Below are positions 52,022 through 60,684 of a stretch of DNA of 64,000 nt, piece by piece. This stretch comes from Hasllibacter sp. MH4015 (GTDB taxonomy: Bacteria > Pseudomonadota > Alphaproteobacteria > Rhodobacterales > Rhodobacteraceae), in NCBI RefSeq assembly GCF_020177575.1, contig NZ_JAHTBK010000001.1, positions 2,787,875 through 2,851,874 of the forward strand. Direction: 5' to 3'. The position numbers and the translations under genes were made by a program. Positions within the stretch are counted from its first letter, which is position 1. Each line of letters starts with the position of its first letter. The notes under the pieces are model-generated. The model did no database searches and was not told where the DNA came from. It saw only the letters and a list, made by a program, of their open reading frames with translations.

Positions 52022-53563
52022 TTACACCGGCCCACCATCCACGACCTGTCCCGGCCGCGCCTTGGCCCAGTCGCGCAGGAAATCCGCAATCTCCGGATCG
52101 GCCACACGGTCGGGCGCTGATCTGGGCAGCGCAACGCCCTGGTCGAGCGCGAGGCGCAAGCATTCCAGATGGTCGCGATGCGCCCGTTCAGGATTGTTTT
52201 CCGCCCCGTGCAGAATCGTGGAAAACAGGTTGCCGCCATAGCCGTTGATATGCCCCAGATCCGGGGCGAGGCTGATGAAATAAGCCAGAACCTCCGGCAG
52301 ACCCTCCCACCCCGCCAATTGCACGGGCGTCAGGCCCTCCACATCAGGGTGGTCATATTCCGCGCCCGCCGCGACGAGGCGCTTTATATGGTCGAGCTTT
52401 CCGGGCAGGTGCAGGATCTCGCGCACGATGTTGCGCGCGGCCTTCGGCATCTTGGCCGGGTCGATATACCGGCCGTCCACGGGTCGATCATCGGCGATAT
52501 CGGCCAGAAGACGCTCCACCTCCGACAGGGGCGTGGCGTGACCCCGCGCTTCGAGCGTGGTGGCCAGCGCCGCGTTTCCGAAGATCCGGGCATAGGCGTA
52601 GGGTGATACGCCATCGTGGACGCGCGTGGGGTCGGCGCCGTTGTCCAGCAACAGGCGCACCATTTCGGGCGGGCTCATCCGTCGGGCGGCCTGATGCAGC
52701 GCGGGCATCACCCAAGGAGTTTCACCCCCGACCTCCGCCCCGTTGAAATCGTCCACCCGCGCGCCCGCATCCAACAACAGGCGCACCGCTTCGACATCGT
52801 GGAAATCCATCGCCCGCAACAGGGCATTGGTTCCGTTCGGGTTCGCATTATGCGCCAGCATCAGGCGCAGGCCGCCGTGGTGTCCAAGTTCCGTGGCGTG
52901 ATACAGCGTCTCTCCGTCATCGGGATCGGCACCATTGTCCAGAAGCCATTCGCCCAGCGCCATGTTCCCGGCATGGCCAATCGCAAAGTAGAGGGTGGAA
53001 AGCTTGTGGCTCGGGTCGCTTTCGTAGGGAACGCCGTAATTCACGTCGGCCCCATGGCTTAGCAAGAGATTCGCGATGGCCAGCATCGCACCCTCCCGCT
53101 CGGGATAGAGCGGGAGGGCCTTGGACTGCGCCATGACAGTCAGGGGCGGGGCAACGGGTGCCGGCCGGGTGGCAAGGGCGGGATCGGAGGCGATCATCGC
53201 GGCCACATCGTCGTGCAGGAACAACAGGCAGCAAAGCGCGAGGTTGCCGCGCGGCAGGTCTGGGTCGGCCTGCAACATGCGCTGAACAACCTCCTGCTGG
53301 CCCTGCTTGAGCGCCACGCCCAGGCGCTGTTGCCGCTCCGCCCGGTCCATGCCTTGCATTTCCACGGACAATTTCAGGTGCGGCCAGGACGCGAAGGCGC
53401 GTTCGCGCGCGATGACATGGAGGAAATCGGCGTGTTTCAGATCCGCCCCCTCGGTCCGGGGGCGGACTGAATTCACGCGTGCGTGCGCATCACGATCTCC
53501 GCCGTGATACGCTTTTTTTAACGTCGCAGCCTCGCGACGCAATTGGTCGATCGAAGTCTTCAT
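52022..53563 (-). CDS. Ankyrin-repeat protein
   Basis: A soluble 513-residue repeat protein without signal peptide. The N-terminal 80 residues (SIDQLRREAATLKKAY; HADFLHVIARERAFASWPHLKLSVE) are a conserved cap often found in bacterial ankyrin proteins. Ankyrin units are visible as LLLSHGADVN, WLLDNGADPDDGETLYHATELGHHGGLRLMLAHNANPN, LLLDAGARVDDF, RLLLDNGADPTRVHDGVSPYAYA, RLVAAGAEYDHPDVEGLTPVQLA. ATG at 53563 (MKTSID) is preferred to one four codons upstream. Likely a protein-interaction scaffold; partner unknown. The 188 bases upstream hold a 6-bp hairpin AGACAC/GTGTCT (53611-53628) but no gene. Confidence 0.85.
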   Translation of the reverse strand: MKTSIDQLRREAATLKKAYHGGDRDAHARVNSVRPRTEGADLKHADFLHVIARERAFASWPHLKLSVEMQGMDRAERQQRLGVALKQGQQEVVQRMLQADPDLPRGNLALCCLLFLHDDVAAMIASDPALATRPAPVAPPLTVMAQSKALPLYPEREGAMLAIANLLLSHGADVNYGVPYESDPSHKLSTLYFAIGHAGNMALGEWLLDNGADPDDGETLYHATELGHHGGLRLMLAHNANPNGTNALLRAMDFHDVEAVRLLLDAGARVDDFNGAEVGGETPWVMPALHQAARRMSPPEMVRLLLDNGADPTRVHDGVSPYAYARIFGNAALATTLEARGHATPLSEVERLLADIADDRPVDGRYIDPAKMPKAARNIVREILHLPGKLDHIKRLVAAGAEYDHPDVEGLTPVQLAGWEGLPEVLAYFISLAPDLGHINGYGGNLFSTILHGAENNPERAHRDHLECLRLALDQGVALPRSAPDRVADPEIADFLRDWAKARPGQVVDGGPV

Positions 53564-53751
53564 CGGATCCCTCATACGCTGCCCACCGATCCGCTAAGCG
53601 AGGGCCTGAGAGACACCGAACCGTGTCTGTCGTTTGCTCTGGAGGGTGCCGGTATCGGCTTTCCGCGGATCTGGATGCTGCCCTGACAGCCTGCTTATGG
53701 TAGGTCACACGGGCAATATTTTCAAGTGAAAGCACTAAATTCGGCGCGCGA

Positions 53752-54075
53752 TCAACTGAGCAGGCTCAGGACGGAGGCGGCGAGGGCGTTGCCAAGAAAC
53801 GCCACGATGCAGGCGGCGGAAAAATAGATCATCGCCAGGAACAGCGCCCATCGCAGGCCCGTCCGCCCCCGAAACGTCCCATCGCGCCACAGCAGGATCG
53901 CCGCCGCCATCGCGGGCAGATGCGCCATGGTGAACAGGACGACCAGCGTCTGGTCGAGGCCCGCCAGAGTCGCCCGCGGACCGCCCGACACGATAGCCGC
54001 AAGCCAGAAGAGTGCCGCGGCAATTCCCATCACGCCGGTGAATGCGATCAACGCCTGGCGGAGGGCGGGCCTCAT
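53752..54075 (-). CDS. Small membrane protein of unknown function
   Basis: 107 residues with three predicted membrane helices: ALIAFTGVMGIAAALFWLAAIVS, TLVVLFTMAHLPAMAAAILLW and ALFLAMIYFSAACIVAFLGNALAASVL. ATG at 54075 follows AAGGGGGCGGGG; the much longer open frame upstream crosses the opposite-strand DUF202 gene and has no coding character. No family recognised. It is divergent from the DUF202 membrane protein gene across 210 bases. Confidence 0.65.
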   Translation of the reverse strand: MRPALRQALIAFTGVMGIAAALFWLAAIVSGGPRATLAGLDQTLVVLFTMAHLPAMAAAILLWRDGTFRGRTGLRWALFLAMIYFSAACIVAFLGNALAASVLSLLS

Positions 54076-54285
54076 CCCCCGCCCCCTTGGGGCATGCACG
54101 TTGGCCGACCGACCGATGCGGTGTCTGACATGACTCACCCTTTTTCTCCCGCGACGCGCCGCGCCCGTACCCCTCCATCGCCCGCCATCCGGCCCAACGC
54201 AATGGGCGGCGGTTTGATTGCCGTCGCGGGCGCAAGAAATCTTGCGGGGCTGGATCGAAGGGGCCGGGCGCGCTACGTCCCACCC

Positions 54286-54648
54286 ATGGCAGATCGCAAC
54301 GACATGGCGGAATCCCGCACCGATTGGGCAGAGGATCGCACGATCCTGGCCAATGAACGCACATTCGCGGGGTGGATGCGCACCGGCATGGCGTCCGTCG
54401 CCATCGCCATCGGCCTGAAAGCCGTCTTCGGCGCGTTCGAACCGACATGGGCCGCCAAAGCCCTGTCGAGCGTCTTCATCGCGATTGCGTGCTACATCTT
54501 CTACTCCGCCCGCCAACAGGCCTGCGCCACGCTGCGCCGGATGGATGAGCACGAGGCGGAGGCCAAGCCGACCCATTCCATGACCCTGATCGCGGTGCTT
54601 CTGGCGGCGGGCTCGATCCTGACGGGCGCCATCCTGTGGCTCCTCTAA
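54286..54648 (+). CDS. YidH/DUF202-family inner-membrane protein
   Basis: 120 residues with the DUF202 opening TDWAEDRTILANERTFAGWMRTGMASVAIAIGLKAVF, a highly conserved LANERT-(Y/F)-W-R segment, and three membrane helices, the last at the C-terminus (MTLIAVLLAAGSILTGAILWLL). ATG at 54286 or six codons later at 54304. Function unknown in bacteria; related domains in eukaryotic VTC complexes bind phosphate polymers, but this cannot be extended here. Sixty-two bases upstream of dnaX in the same direction. Confidence 0.85.
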   Translation: MADRNDMAESRTDWAEDRTILANERTFAGWMRTGMASVAIAIGLKAVFGAFEPTWAAKALSSVFIAIACYIFYSARQQACATLRRMDEHEAEAKPTHSMTLIAVLLAAGSILTGAILWLL

Positions 54649-54710
54649 TCCAGTGGACGCCGTGATCCGGGCCGCATACCTTTGGCGCTGACCCGAGAGC
54701 ACGGATTCCC

Positions 54711-56483
54711 ATGAGCGCCGACGAAAAGCCCACCTACCAGGTCCTTGCCCGCAAGTATCGCCCCGCGACCTTCGCCGATCTGATCGGGCAGGAGGCGATG
54801 GTCCGCACGCTCAAGAACGCTTTCGACGCGGACCGGATCGCGCAGGCCTTCATGCTGACGGGCATCCGGGGCACCGGAAAGACGACGACCGCCCGGATCA
54901 TCGCCAAGGGCCTGAACTGCATCGGCCCGGACGGGACAGGCGGGCCGACGACCGACCCCTGCGGCACCTGTCAGAATTGCGTGGCCATCGCCGAAGGCCG
55001 CCATGTCGACGTGATGGAGATGGACGCGGCCTCCAACACCGGGGTGCAGAACATCCGCGATGCGATCATCGAAACGGTCAGCTACCGGGCCGCACAGGCG
55101 CGCTTCAAGATCTTCATCATCGACGAAGTTCACATGCTGTCGACCTCGGCATTTAATGCCTTGCTCAAGACGCTCGAAGAACCGCCCGCCCACGTGAAGT
55201 TTCTTTTTGCGACCACGGAAATCCGCAAGGTTCCGGTGACGGTCCTGTCGCGCTGCCAGCGGTTCGATCTGCGCCGGATCGAACCTGAAGTTATGATCGC
55301 GCATTTGCAGCGCATCGCGGGGCTTGAGGACGCCCAGATCGCCGAGGATGCGCTGGCCCTGATCACCCGCGCCGCCGAGGGCTCCGTCCGCGATGCCATG
55401 AGCCTGCTGGACCAGGCCATTGCCCACGGGGCCGGAGAGACGACCGCCGATCAGGTCCGCGCGATGTTGGGCCTAGCAGACCGCGGACGCGTCATGGACC
55501 TGTTCGAGGCGATCATGGCGGGCGAGGCCGCGAAAGCCCTCGATGAATTAGGCGCGCAATATGCCGATGGCGCCGATCCGGTCGCCGTCCTGCGGGATCT
55601 GGCGGAGATCACCCACTGGCTGTCCGTGATCTCCATCACGCCGGATGCTGCCGACGATCCCACGATCGCACCCGATGAACGCACCCGCGGGCTGGCGCTG
55701 GCCGAAAAGCTGCCGATGCGGGTGCTGACGCGGATGTGGCAGATGCTACTCAAGGCGTTGGAAGAGGTCCGGATGGCCCCCAACGCGATGATGGCCGCTG
55801 AGATGGCCGTGATCCGCCTGACCCATGTGGCGGAGCTTCCGACGCCGGGCGATCTGGTCAAGAAGCTGGGGCAGATGCAGCCCCCCGCCGGCGGCGCGCC
55901 CGCCGGTGGTGGTCGCGGCGGCGGTGGCGGCGGGACGCCCGCGCCCGCACCCGGCCCGCAGGCCCGAACCACCGGCACCGCGCCCCTTGGCGGGGGTGGC
56001 CCGCAAGCCGCCCTTGCGCCGCAATCCGGCCCCGACCTGAGCCTCTATCCCACGTTTGAAAGCGTTGTGGCGCTGGTTGAACAGGCCCGCGACATAAAGC
56101 TGTTGATCGAGGTGAAGACGAGCCTGCGCCTCGTCTCCTACAGCCCCGGCCGGATCGAGGTACAGACGACCGACGCCGCACCCAGGGATCTGATCCCCCG
56201 CCTTGGGCGATTGTTGCAGACCGCGACGAGCGCACGCTGGGGCATAACCGTCGCCTCGGATGGCGGCGGGCCGACGATCGAGGAACAGGAGCAGGCGAAG
56301 CGCAGGACGCTGGAGGCGGAGATTACCGAGCACCCGTTGATGCAGGCCGTGCTCAGCCGTTTCCCCAAGGCCCGCATCTCCGAAATCCGATCCCACGCGG
56401 AGCTGGAGCAGGAAGCCGCCGTGCAGGCGCTCGAAGAGATCCCCGAAGAAGCCGACGACTGGGACCCGTTCGAGGATGAATGA
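54711..56483 (+). CDS. dnaX: DNA polymerase III subunit gamma/tau
   Basis: AAA+ clamp-loader motor of the replicative polymerase. Residues 1-370 carry LARKYRPATFADLIGQEAMVRTL, Walker A GIRGTGKTT at 51-59, a zinc module (LNCIGPDG, DPCGTCQNC), Walker B IIDEVHML and the SRC sensor (VLSRCQRFDLRR). A Gly/Pro/Ala-rich linker at about 390-440 separates the C-terminal tau part (YPTFESVVALVEQARDIKLLIEVK through the acidic EEADDWDPFEDE end). 590 residues is normal. No frameshift-type slippery A-run is evident. Its usual partners ybaB and recR lie 0.8 kb further on. Confidence 0.97.
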   Translation: MSADEKPTYQVLARKYRPATFADLIGQEAMVRTLKNAFDADRIAQAFMLTGIRGTGKTTTARIIAKGLNCIGPDGTGGPTTDPCGTCQNCVAIAEGRHVDVMEMDAASNTGVQNIRDAIIETVSYRAAQARFKIFIIDEVHMLSTSAFNALLKTLEEPPAHVKFLFATTEIRKVPVTVLSRCQRFDLRRIEPEVMIAHLQRIAGLEDAQIAEDALALITRAAEGSVRDAMSLLDQAIAHGAGETTADQVRAMLGLADRGRVMDLFEAIMAGEAAKALDELGAQYADGADPVAVLRDLAEITHWLSVISITPDAADDPTIAPDERTRGLALAEKLPMRVLTRMWQMLLKALEEVRMAPNAMMAAEMAVIRLTHVAELPTPGDLVKKLGQMQPPAGGAPAGGGRGGGGGGTPAPAPGPQARTTGTAPLGGGGPQAALAPQSGPDLSLYPTFESVVALVEQARDIKLLIEVKTSLRLVSYSPGRIEVQTTDAAPRDLIPRLGRLLQTATSARWGITVASDGGGPTIEEQEQAKRRTLEAEITEHPLMQAVLSRFPKARISEIRSHAELEQEAAVQALEEIPEEADDWDPFEDE

Positions 56484-56535
56484 TCCGGCCCGGCGCTGCC
56501 CAGCCCGGATCGAGGACTGAAACCCGCGCACCCGC

Positions 56536-57141
56536 TCAGGGTTGCGGCCAGGCATCCGGCCCGATGGCGCCCAGAACCTCCACCTGCCCGTCCGCCACGC
56601 GCAGCACATAGGCCACGCCTTGCGGTTCGGGGTAGATGCCGGTCACGGCCTCGAACGGGTCGTCGTGGCCGACGATAACGCGGTTCGTTCCCTCGGCGAT
56701 CGGGGCGGCGATCAACGGCTCCACCCGGGCGCGCATCGCCTCGAACTGGGCATCGGTGTATTCTTCCGCCGGCTCGAAATTCAGCGCGCTCGTCTCGGAA
56801 AAGGTGCCGAAGGCAAGGCCAGCCGTCTGCCAGGCCCGGCAGTATTCGCTGGACAGAACGTCGCCGACGGGAATGCCGTGCCCCTCGATCATCGCGCCGA
56901 TATGGAGGGCCTGCTGCCATCCCGTCCGGCTGAGCACGCGCTGGGTGGCGCAGTTTTGCGGATCGGCGGTCACCTGGTCGGCATAGTCGGATTCCGTCTG
57001 GGCGTGGCGGATATAGACCACGTGTCCGCCGTCTTGCAGCGCTTCGATCAGGTCCGACGGGGCGGCGTCCTGTGCAAGCGCGGGCAATGCGGCGAGCAGC
57101 GGCAGAAGGGGTGAAAGGGTCAGGGCAATACGAAAGGTCAT
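56536..57141 (-). CDS. Periplasmic histidine phosphatase-superfamily protein
   Basis: 201 residues with a Sec signal (MTFRIALTLSPLLPLLAALPALAQD) and a phosphoglycerate-mutase-like fold: catalytic YIRHAQTESD (the RH dyad) near 43-52, SRTGWQQALHIGAMI, SSEYCRAWQTAGLAFG and the second His in RVIVGHDDPFEAVTG. Probably hydrolyses a phosphoester in the periplasm; substrate unknown. ATG at 57141 is chosen for the signal peptide. It is inserted in opposite orientation between dnaX and ybaB. Confidence 0.88.
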   Translation of the reverse strand: MTFRIALTLSPLLPLLAALPALAQDAAPSDLIEALQDGGHVVYIRHAQTESDYADQVTADPQNCATQRVLSRTGWQQALHIGAMIEGHGIPVGDVLSSEYCRAWQTAGLAFGTFSETSALNFEPAEEYTDAQFEAMRARVEPLIAAPIAEGTNRVIVGHDDPFEAVTGIYPEPQGVAYVLRVADGQVEVLGAIGPDAWPQP

Positions 57142-57298
57142 CGGGTCGGCCTCTTGCGTGAGTTTTCCGGGTGCCGACGAGGTGCCTTGGCCATCAGGTC
57201 TCATATCCGATTATTTTTGTCAAGAATTGTCCGCCTTGCCGCCACGCCTCCACCCCCGTATCTGTTGCGCAAACGTATTTCAGCGGGAGAGCACCACG

Positions 57299-57643
57299 AT
57301 GATGAAGGGTTTGGGCGGCCTTGGCGACATGGCCAAGATGATGAAACAGGCGCAGGAATTGCAGGGCAAGATGGCCCAGCTGCAAGAAGACCTCGCCTCC
57401 ATGACGGTGCAGGGCGAAAGCGGCGCGGGCCTGGTGAAGGCGACCGCGACGGCGAAGGGTGAGCTGACGGCGCTGGATATCGACCCGTCCATCTTCAACG
57501 AGGATGACAAGGAAGTGGTGGAGGACCTGATCCTTGCCGCGATCAAGGACGCGCAGAGCAAGGCCCAGGACAAGCATAACGAGGAAATGGGCCGCCTGAC
57601 CGAGGAGATGGGCCTGCCCGCGGGCGTGAAGATGCCGTTCTGA
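57299..57643 (+). CDS. ybaB: YbaB/EbfC-family nucleoid-associated protein
   Basis: 114-residue dimeric DNA-binding protein. [56 protein letters not shown] is the family's helix-strand pattern, ending in [10 protein letters not shown]. The start is either of two adjacent ATGs at 57299 and 57302 after GCGGGAGAGC. It is followed by recR after 16 bases, the conserved ybaB-recR pairing that links it to recombination repair or chromosome organisation. Confidence 0.95.
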   Translation: MMKGLGGLGDMAKMMKQAQELQGKMAQLQEDLASMTVQGESGAGLVKATATAKGELTALDIDPSIFNEDDKEVVEDLILAAIKDAQSKAQDKHNEEMGRLTEEMGLPAGVKMPF

Positions 57644-57659
57644 CCCTGGCCCGATCGAC

Positions 57660-58259
57660 GTGTCCGATACGCCCAAAGACATTGAAGAGCTGATCGGGAT
57701 CATGGCCCGCCTGCCGGGTCTCGGCCCCCGCTCCGCCAGGCGCGCGGTCCTGACGCTCATTAAGAAGCGCGGCGCGTTGATGCGACCCCTTGCGGACACG
57801 ATGGCGCGTGTGGCCGAGACGGCGCGCGAATGCGTGAATTGCGGGAATATCGGAACCGGCGACCTGTGCCCGATCTGTCAGGACGTGCGCCGCGCCACCG
57901 GAGAGCTCTGTGTCGTCGAGGACGTCGCAGACCTCTGGGCGATGGAACGCGGCGGCGCCTTCAAGGGGCGCTACCATGTCCTGGGCGGCACTCTCTCGGC
58001 GCTTGACGATATCGGGCCGGAGGATCTGCGCATCCCCAGGCTGCGCGACCGTATCGCCGATGAGGGCATCACCGAAGTCATCCTCGCGTTGAACGCGACG
58101 GTCGACGGGCAGACCACGGCCCATTACATCGCCGACGAAATCGCCACGACGAACGTCACGCTTTCCTCCCTTGCCCAGGGCGTGCCGATCGGGGGGGAGC
58201 TGGATTACCTCGACGATGGAACAATCTCCGCCGCGCTCCGCGCGCGAAAATCCCTCTGA
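57660..58259 (+). CDS. recR: Recombination mediator protein RecR
   Basis: Works with RecF/RecO to load RecA at gapped DNA. 199 residues from a GTG start at 57660: helix-hairpin-helix [25 protein letters not shown]4 zinc finger [16 protein letters not shown] near 57-72 and the Toprim domain ([51 protein letters not shown]). C-terminal LASL-like [23 protein letters not shown] is the family's closing motif. Cotranscribed with ybaB. Confidence 0.97.
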   Translation: MSDTPKDIEELIGIMARLPGLGPRSARRAVLTLIKKRGALMRPLADTMARVAETARECVNCGNIGTGDLCPICQDVRRATGELCVVEDVADLWAMERGGAFKGRYHVLGGTLSALDDIGPEDLRIPRLRDRIADEGITEVILALNATVDGQTTAHYIADEIATTNVTLSSLAQGVPIGGELDYLDDGTISAALRARKSL

Positions 58260-58280
58260 CACCACACACCGCGCGCGCTC

Positions 58281-58346
58281 TTCCATGTGCCGAAAATATC
58301 CTCGGGGGAATCGTCCCCAAGGGGACGATGGGGGCAGACAGCCCCC
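58281..58346 (+). repeat. Dispersed intergenic repeat, copy 2 (conserved arm plus two hairpins)
   Basis: TTCCATGTGCCGAAAATATC then CTCGGGGGA (58281-58309), hairpin TCGTCCCC-AA-GGGGACGA (58311-58328) and hairpin GGGGGC-AGACA-GCCCCC (58330-58346). The arm differs from copy 1 (41532-41593) by one substitution and one inserted base, while hairpin stems differ in sequence yet stay paired. Lies between the convergent ends of recR and the RNase T2 gene. Confidence 0.8.
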
Positions 58347-58426
58347 GACCCCGGTCGCATTGCGCAAGACCGCATGATTGGGCGAGGTGCGGAGGGGGCA
58401 GCCCCGTGCGTCTCCTCCCCTGCCCT

Positions 58427-59071
58427 TCAGCGCATCGGAGAGAACAGGGCGTCGGGCGACGTGCAATCGCGGATCACGTCCGCCCCGCACGCTCTCGGCT
58501 CCAGGTCGCGGGTCAGGCAGATACGCACTTCCTGAATGCGGTTCGCCCGGCAGGTCACGGTCAGCATATCCGCCTCCAATTGCGGATTCACCTCCAGGAA
58601 CGCGGCCTCGATCACCGCGGCGGCGACGCGCAGGTCCTCGTCCACGCGGCGCAGCAGCTCCGGCCTAGTGACGCTCTCATAGGCCAGCCGGGACAGCGCG
58701 AAATAATCCCGCGCCTCCAGGCCCGTGCACACGCCGTGCTTGCGCCATTGGTGCCACGCGAGGCCGCTGGTGCCCATGATGTCGGCCATCCCCCCGGTCA
58801 TGCCGCGTGATGGAGCGCGCATGGTGGTGGGGCAATAGCTTGGCCAGCCGTCCTCGTATTGCGGCCAAAGCCCGTGAAGCGTGAAACCGAAACCCTGCCC
58901 GGCCTCGCATTGGGGGCTGTCGCGGTCATCGCCTTCCAGCGCGCACCATGTGGGCGTCCAGCTTAGGCTCATGACGTAATAGTCGAATTCACCCGCCGGT
59001 TCCCCGTCCGCCCGCACCATGCCCGACAGGCAGATCAATACCCCCGCCAATGCCTGTCCCAACCTTGTCAT
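58427..59071 (-). CDS. Secreted ribonuclease T2-family protein
   Basis: 214 residues with a signal peptide (MTRLGQALAGVLICLSGMVRA). Both catalytic conserved segments of RNase T2 are intact: CAS I FTLHGLWPQYEDG and CAS II WHQWRKHGVCTG, each with its catalytic His; eight or so Cys can form the expected disulfides. It should degrade RNA in the periplasm or outside the cell, yielding 2',3'-cyclic nucleotides. ATG at 59071 excludes a 102-codon non-coding extension. Divergent from trcR. Confidence 0.93.
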   Translation of the reverse strand: MTRLGQALAGVLICLSGMVRADGEPAGEFDYYVMSLSWTPTWCALEGDDRDSPQCEAGQGFGFTLHGLWPQYEDGWPSYCPTTMRAPSRGMTGGMADIMGTSGLAWHQWRKHGVCTGLEARDYFALSRLAYESVTRPELLRRVDEDLRVAAAVIEAAFLEVNPQLEADMLTVTCRANRIQEVRICLTRDLEPRACGADVIRDCTSPDALFSPMR

Positions 59072-59207
59072 TTGCTCTTCCCTCCGGGCAATCCAGCGCC
59101 TATATAGCCGTGGATTTCCCTGAAATCGAGGATCGGCGGGCCAGCCCCGCAAGCCGCTTCCACCGGCCATTCTCCTCGTATCCGCAAGACCCTTGGAGGG
59201 ACCTGAG

Positions 59208-59957
59208 ATGAACAAACCGATCATGGCAAAAGCCACCGCTGTCTGGCTGGTCGACAACACCACGCTGTCGTTCAAGCAGATCGGCGATTTCTGCGGCCTG
59301 CACGAGTTGGAGGTGCAAGGCATCGCCGATGGCGACGTGGCAGCCGGCGTGAAGGGCTTCGACCCCATCGTCAACAATCAGCTGACCCAGGAAGAGATCG
59401 ACGCGGCCACCGCCGATCCGACCCACAAGCTGAAACTGAAATTCAACTCCGCCGCCGTGGGCGAGGAAAAGCGCCGTGGCCCGCGCTACACGCCCTTGTC
59501 CAAGCGTCAGGATCGCCCGGCCTCCATCCTGTGGTTGGTTAAGTTCCATCCCGAATTGACCGATGGGCAGATCTCCAAGCTGGTGGGCACCACCAAGCCA
59601 ACGATCCAGGCCATCCGGGAGCGGACCCACTGGAACATCCAGAACATCCAGCCCATCGACCCGGTCGCCCTCGGCCTGTGCAAGCAATCCGAGCTGGACG
59701 CGGCCGTGCAGAAGGCCAACGCCAAGAAGCTGGCCGAAGGCGGCGCGATGACGGACGATGAACGGCGCAAGCTTGTGTCGACCGAAACGTCCCTCGGCCT
59801 TGATACCGAACCCAGCGTGCCCGCCGCCATCGCGGGGCTTGAGACCTTCAGCCTCTCGACCGACGACGTGGAGATCGAGAAGCCCGAAGAAACGCCGGAC
59901 GCCGACAGCTTCTTCAACCTGCCGGACAAGGACGACGATAAGGACGACGAGGATTGA
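59208..59957 (+). CDS. trcR: Cell-cycle transcriptional regulator TrcR (DUF1013)
   Basis: A 249-residue alphaproteobacterial regulator. MAKATAVWLVDNTTLSFKQIGDFCGLHELEVQGIADG is the first helix-turn-helix-like unit and RPASILWLVKFHPELTDGQISKLVGTTKPTIQAIRERTHWN the second, both highly characteristic of DUF1013. The C-terminus is a long acidic tail (DSFFNLPDKDDDKDDED). ATG at 59208 follows GGAGGGACCTGAG; an ATG five codons earlier is poorer. A terminator follows. Essentiality in related bacteria is known from genetics, not from this sequence. Confidence 0.93.
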   Translation: MNKPIMAKATAVWLVDNTTLSFKQIGDFCGLHELEVQGIADGDVAAGVKGFDPIVNNQLTQEEIDAATADPTHKLKLKFNSAAVGEEKRRGPRYTPLSKRQDRPASILWLVKFHPELTDGQISKLVGTTKPTIQAIRERTHWNIQNIQPIDPVALGLCKQSELDAAVQKANAKKLAEGGAMTDDERRKLVSTETSLGLDTEPSVPAAIAGLETFSLSTDDVEIEKPEETPDADSFFNLPDKDDDKDDED

Positions 59958-59982
59958 TCGCCGCCTGATCGCCCGGATACCC

Positions 59983-60016
59983 AACCCCGCATGGCAACCC
60001 GGTGCGGGGTTTTTCT
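59983..60016 (+). terminator. Rho-independent terminator of trcR
   Basis: AACCCCGCA (59983-59991) pairs with TGCGGGGTT (60003-60011), followed by TTTTCTTT. It begins 25 bases after the trcR stop. Confidence 0.9.
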
Positions 60017-60066
60017 TTGCCGGATCGCAGGTTAGCGTGGTCCCGAACCGGTGGAGAGGATGCGCC

Positions 60067-60651
60067 ATGCCCCGTCTTGCCCTGCTTGGCCTGCTTTGGC
60101 TTATCGCCTCGCCCGCGCAGGCGCAGAACGATGCGTGGTGTCAGGAACTTTGGCTCAGTCGGAACACCGTGTTCGACCGTGCCGGGCAATGCTTTGCCTC
60201 CAATCTTGGGCGGGCCGTCTTCGACAATTCCGATTGTACCGGCCCGGTGGAAGCCCTGTCGCCGCTGGATGCGGAAATCGTTCGTCAGGTGATTGAGATG
60301 GAGGACGGCGCGGGCTGCAATGTGGATACCAGCGCCCACCGGGTGAACCCGGAGGTGCTGGAGTTCCGCGCCCGCCTGAGGGAGCTTTGGACGGTGCCCG
60401 TGCGTGCAGATTCAGAACACGGATGCGGCGGATATCGCGGCCCGGTGCGGGAACTGCATGCCGGTATCTCCACCAGCACGGGCGTGATTGGCTATCTGTG
60501 GCACGGCAATTGGTTCAGCTTCGTCCACCAGCCCCTGCCGCCGAATTGGGAATACATCACCGTCAGCGACGGCAATGGTGAGCGTGTGGCCCATGGCTGG
60601 GTCCAGAACCTCGTGATGAGTGACGACACGTGCGATTTCATGGCCGGGTAA
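60067..60651 (+). CDS. Secreted YARHG/DUF4453-family protein
   Basis: 194 residues with a clear signal peptide (MPRLALLGLLWLIASPAQA-QN). The mature N-terminus CQELWLSRNTVFDRAGQCFASNLGRAVFDNSDC is a YARHG domain with two probable disulfides; the remainder matches the DUF4453 pattern, including CGGYRGPVRELHAGI and HGWVQNLVMSDDTCDF, an SH3-like stretch. Expected in the periplasm or outside the cell; function unknown. The frame upstream runs through trcR and is not coding. Confidence 0.85.
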   Translation: MPRLALLGLLWLIASPAQAQNDAWCQELWLSRNTVFDRAGQCFASNLGRAVFDNSDCTGPVEALSPLDAEIVRQVIEMEDGAGCNVDTSAHRVNPEVLEFRARLRELWTVPVRADSEHGCGGYRGPVRELHAGISTSTGVIGYLWHGNWFSFVHQPLPPNWEYITVSDGNGERVAHGWVQNLVMSDDTCDFMAG

Positions 60652-60684
60652 CCGGCGCGTCCGGTGCGGCTCGGCGAACCCGAC

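Noticed and set aside
53576-53751. Possible riboswitch in the leader of the ankyrin gene (short hairpin and GAGAG/ACCGAA-like words)
   Set aside because: The words do not assemble into the conserved glycine-riboswitch core or any other class that I know, and the 6-bp hairpin is not convincing.
54711-56483. Programmed frameshift in dnaX producing a separate gamma subunit
   Set aside because: No A-rich slippery heptamer with a following stem was seen near the expected position; only the full-length tau-type product can be supported.
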